Below are positions 6,101 through 8,081 of a stretch of 8,081 nt of DNA, in pieces. Each line of letters opens with the position of its first letter. The stretch's first letter is position 1. The notes under the pieces are model-generated. The model was not told the origin of the DNA and did not search any database. It saw only the letters and a list, made by a program, of their open reading frames with translations. Origin of the DNA: an uncultured Erysipelotrichaceae bacterium (GTDB lineage: Bacteria; Bacillota_I; Bacilli_A; RF39; UBA660); the NCBI GenBank assembly GCA_902783405.1, contig CACZQZ010000094.1, positions 1 to 8,081 of the forward strand, in the 5' to 3' direction. A program made the translations under genes and the position numbers.

Positions 6101-6730
6101 AAGTTTACACTTTATGATGGCCGTACTGGAGAAGCCTTTGATAACCCAGTATCTGTCGGTGTTATGTACATGATTAAATTAAACCACATGGTTGATGATA
6201 AATTACATGCTAGAAGTACAGGACCATATAGCTTAGTTACACAACAACCTCTTGGAGGAAAAGCTCAATTTGGTGGACAGAGATTTGGAGAAATGGAAGT
6301 TTGGGCACTTTATGCTTATGGTGCAGCTCATGTTCTTCAAGAAATGATGACCATCAAATCAGATGACGTAACAGGCCGTGTAAGAGTATATGAATCGATT
6401 GTTAAAGGAGAAAAGATTCCAGAATCAAGTATTCCAGAAAGTTTTAGAGTTTTAATTAAAGAATTCCAAGCTTTAGGACTTGATATGACCGTATTAGATG
6501 AAGATGGAAACTTTAGAGAACTTAAAGAATTAGAACAGGCAGAATCCGATGACTTTACACCTTCTGAGGAAATGACTTCTGAATCTATTGATAATTCTGT
6601 AGAGGTAAGTGAACCAAGTGCAGAAGAACAATATACTGAAGAAAATGAGTTTGAAGAAGAAGAGGAAGAATTTCCAGAAGATGTAACTGAAGAAGAAATT
6701 GAAGAAATGATGGAAGGAGATGCAGAATAA
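3116..6730 (+). CDS. rpoB: DNA-directed RNA polymerase subunit beta
   Basis: RpoB forms half of the polymerase active-site cleft. The product is 1204 residues, near the 1193 of B. subtilis, with no large lineage insertion. I chose GTG at 3116 because AGGGGTGA (3103-3110) lies at the right distance; a GTG at 3107 would sit within that site. Seen motifs: FTGNLTLEF near the N-terminus; [20 protein letters not shown]; the rifampicin region [18 protein letters not shown] (4484 onward); [14 protein letters not shown]; the active-site lysines K906 and K914 in [12 protein letters not shown]; and, near the C-terminus, [20 protein letters not shown]. Two oddities: residue 476 is Asn (E. coli position 526 is His), and the last 63 residues (1142-1204) are an acidic tail with no Lys or Arg. 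The stop TAA shares its last base with the rpoC ATG. Confidence 0.98.
   Translation: [1204 protein letters not shown]
4484..4564 (+). other. Rifampicin cluster I of rpoB with Asn at the position of E. coli His526
   Basis: The codons align without gaps to E. coli positions 507-533. Gln513, Phe514, Asp516, Arg529, Ser531 and Leu533 are kept. Position 522 is Ala (4529-4531, Ser in E. coli) and position 526 is Asn (AAT, 4541-4543, His in E. coli). Known: Asn526 is the natural residue in several Mollicutes and has been linked to their rifampicin insensitivity. Confidence 0.9.
6712..6721 (+). promoter_or_regulatory. rpoC ribosome binding site inside the rpoB acidic tail
   Basis: GGAAGGAGAT lies in the last rpoB codons (for Glu-Gly-Asp), about 10 bases before the rpoC ATG. 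Because rpoB and rpoC overlap by one base (TAATG), the site is read through by ribosomes finishing rpoB, which suggests translational coupling and equal output of the two subunits. Confidence 0.8.
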
Positions 6731-8081
6731 TGAATCCAAATACATTTGAAGGACTTAAAATAGGTATTGCATCACCTGAAAAAATTAGATCATGGTCTTA
6801 TGGTGAAGTTAAAAAAGCAGAAACAATTAATTATCGTACACTTAGACCAGAAAGAGATGGACTTTTCTGTGAAAAAATCTTTGGACCTACAAAAGATTTT
6901 GAATGTGCTTGTGGAAAGTACAAGAGATTAAGATATAAAAATATCGTTTGTGATCGCTGTGGTGTAGAGGTAACAAGAAGTAAAGTTAGACGTGAACGTA
7001 TGGGGCACATCGAACTTGCTACACCAGTTTCTCATATTTGGTTTTTCAAGGGCATACCATCACGTATGGGACTTGTCCTTGACATGTCACCAAGAGAACT
7101 TGAAGAAGTATTATACTTTGTATCTTATGTTGTTTTAGATCCGGGTGCTGCTCCACTTGAGAAAAAACAAACGATTAGTGATAAGGAATATCGTGCTTAC
7201 TATGAAAAATATGGAAATACTTTCCGTGTTGGTATGGGAGCAGAAGCAATTAAAGAATTACTTGAACAAGTAGATTTACAAAAAGAAGTAGATGAAATTA
7301 AAGCTGAAATTGAAGAAATTAAAGATGTTTCAAGTCAAAAAAGAATCAGATTAATTAAGAGAATCGATGTTTTAAATGCATTCTTAGAATCTGGAAATAG
7401 ACCAGAATGGATGATTTTTGATGTTATTCCAGTCATTCCTCCAGAACTACGTCCAATGATTCAATTAGATGGTGGAAGATTTGCTACATCAGATTTAAAT
7501 GATTTATATCGAAGAGTAATTAACAGAAATAATCGTTTAAAGAAATTAATGGATTTGGGAGCTCCTTCTATTATCATTCAAAATGAAAAACGTATGCTTC
7601 AAGAAGCAGTAGATGCTTTATTTGATAATGGTAGACGTGGAAGAAATATTACAGGAGCTGGAAATAGACCACTTAAATCATTATCTAGTATGCTTAAAGG
7701 AAAACAAGGACGTTTCCGTCAAAACTTACTTGGAAAACGTGTTGATTATTCAGGACGTTCCGTTATCGTTGTAGGGCCAAGTCTAAAAATGTATGAATGT
7801 GGTATTCCAAAAGAAATGGCTTTAGAATTATTTAAACCACATGTTATTAATGGACTTGTTTCTAAAGAAATTGCATCTAATATTAAAGCTGCTAAAAAAA
7901 TGATTGAAAATCAAGATGAAAGAGTATGGGATATCGTAGAAGAAAAAATCAAAGAACATCCAGTAATGCTTAACCGTGCTCCAACATTACATAGACTTGG
8001 TATTCAAGCATTTGAACCAAAATTAATTGGTGGTAGAGCTATCCGTCTTCATCCACTGGTTTGTGCTGCATTTAATGCTGA
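6730..8081 (+). CDS. rpoC: DNA-directed RNA polymerase subunit beta' (N-terminal part, cut by window end)
   Basis: RpoC carries the catalytic magnesium-binding loop of RNA polymerase. The window holds 450 complete codons of a protein normally near 1200 residues, and the frame stays open to the edge. The start ATG overlaps the rpoB stop by one base, with a ribosome binding site at 6712-6721. The protein begins MNPNTFEGLKIGIASPEKIR. Zinc-binding cysteines are C59, C61, C74 and C77. A charged helical stretch around 175-212 is likely coiled coil. Conserved clamp and lid segments follow: PEWMIFDVIPVIPPELRP, LLGKRVDYSGRSVI (333-346) and NRAPTLHRLGIQAF (415-428). The last bases encode Asn-Ala plus GA, so the window stops within the NADFDGD catalytic motif; its three aspartates cannot be checked here. 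Confidence 0.98.
   Translation, partial: MNPNTFEGLKIGIASPEKIRSWSYGEVKKAETINYRTLRPERDGLFCEKIFGPTKDFECACGKYKRLRYKNIVCDRCGVEVTRSKVRRERMGHIELATPVSHIWFFKGIPSRMGLVLDMSPRELEEVLYFVSYVVLDPGAAPLEKKQTISDKEYRAYYEKYGNTFRVGMGAEAIKELLEQVDLQKEVDEIKAEIEEIKDVSSQKRIRLIKRIDVLNAFLESGNRPEWMIFDVIPVIPPELRPMIQLDGGRFATSDLNDLYRRVINRNNRLKKLMDLGAPSIIIQNEKRMLQEAVDALFDNGRRGRNITGAGNRPLKSLSSMLKGKQGRFRQNLLGKRVDYSGRSVIVVGPSLKMYECGIPKEMALELFKPHVINGLVSKEIASNIKAAKKMIENQDERVWDIVEEKIKEHPVMLNRAPTLHRLGIQAFEPKLIGGRAIRLHPLVCAAFNA

Noticed and set aside
6530..6745. - strand Phe-rich open frame that looks like a membrane peptide
   Set aside because: It is the reverse complement of the GAA/GAG-rich acidic tail codons, so the hydrophobic look follows from base composition.

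Overview
This window is the conserved ribosomal-protein/RNA-polymerase cluster of a low-GC Gram-positive-type bacterium. In order, all on the + strand: rplK (L11), rplA (L1), rplJ (L10), rplL (L7/L12), a ybxB/rsmC-like methyltransferase gene, rpoB, and the first 450 codons of rpoC. The order matches Bacillus subtilis, where ybxB also lies between rplL and rpoB. The DNA is very AT-rich, codons end mostly in A or T, ribosome binding sites are strong (AGGAGG), and promoters are of the consensus SigA type. The rifampicin-binding region of RpoB carries the Asn that is typical of Mollicutes, yet every tryptophan codon I read is TGG and one gene ends in TGA. I therefore infer a Bacillota lineage close to Mollicutes/Erysipelotrichia that uses the standard code. 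I cannot name a species.

The layout falls into three transcription units. Unit 1 (about 11-1333) is rplK-rplA. It has a SigA-type promoter, a hairpin at the predicted 5' end of the RNA, and two separate elements that resemble the 23S rRNA binding site of protein L1, one before each gene. Unit 2 (1323-2427) is rplJ-rplL. It has a perfect-consensus promoter whose -35 box lies inside the end of rplA, an L10 leader with a terminator and a competing antiterminator pairing, and a strong hairpin terminator after rplL. Unit 3 begins at 3016 with a promoter whose -35 box overlaps the ybxB stop codon and drives rpoB-rpoC. ybxB sits between the rplL terminator and the rpoB promoter with no obvious promoter of its own, so it probably depends on readthrough.

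The genes work together. L11, L10 and L7/L12 form the ribosomal stalk base and stalk, L1 forms the opposite protuberance, and RpoB/RpoC are the catalytic core of RNA polymerase. Free L1 and the L10-L12 complex are expected to repress their own units through the leaders. Separate promoters and terminators let ribosomal protein and polymerase output differ within one locus.

I see no mobile element, CRISPR array, RNA gene, defence system or broken gene, and nothing that looks like an undescribed system. The points worth a second look are the paired L1-site mimics, the three-state L10 leader, the antibiotic-target substitutions in RpoB and L11, and the promoter/terminator arrangement around ybxB.
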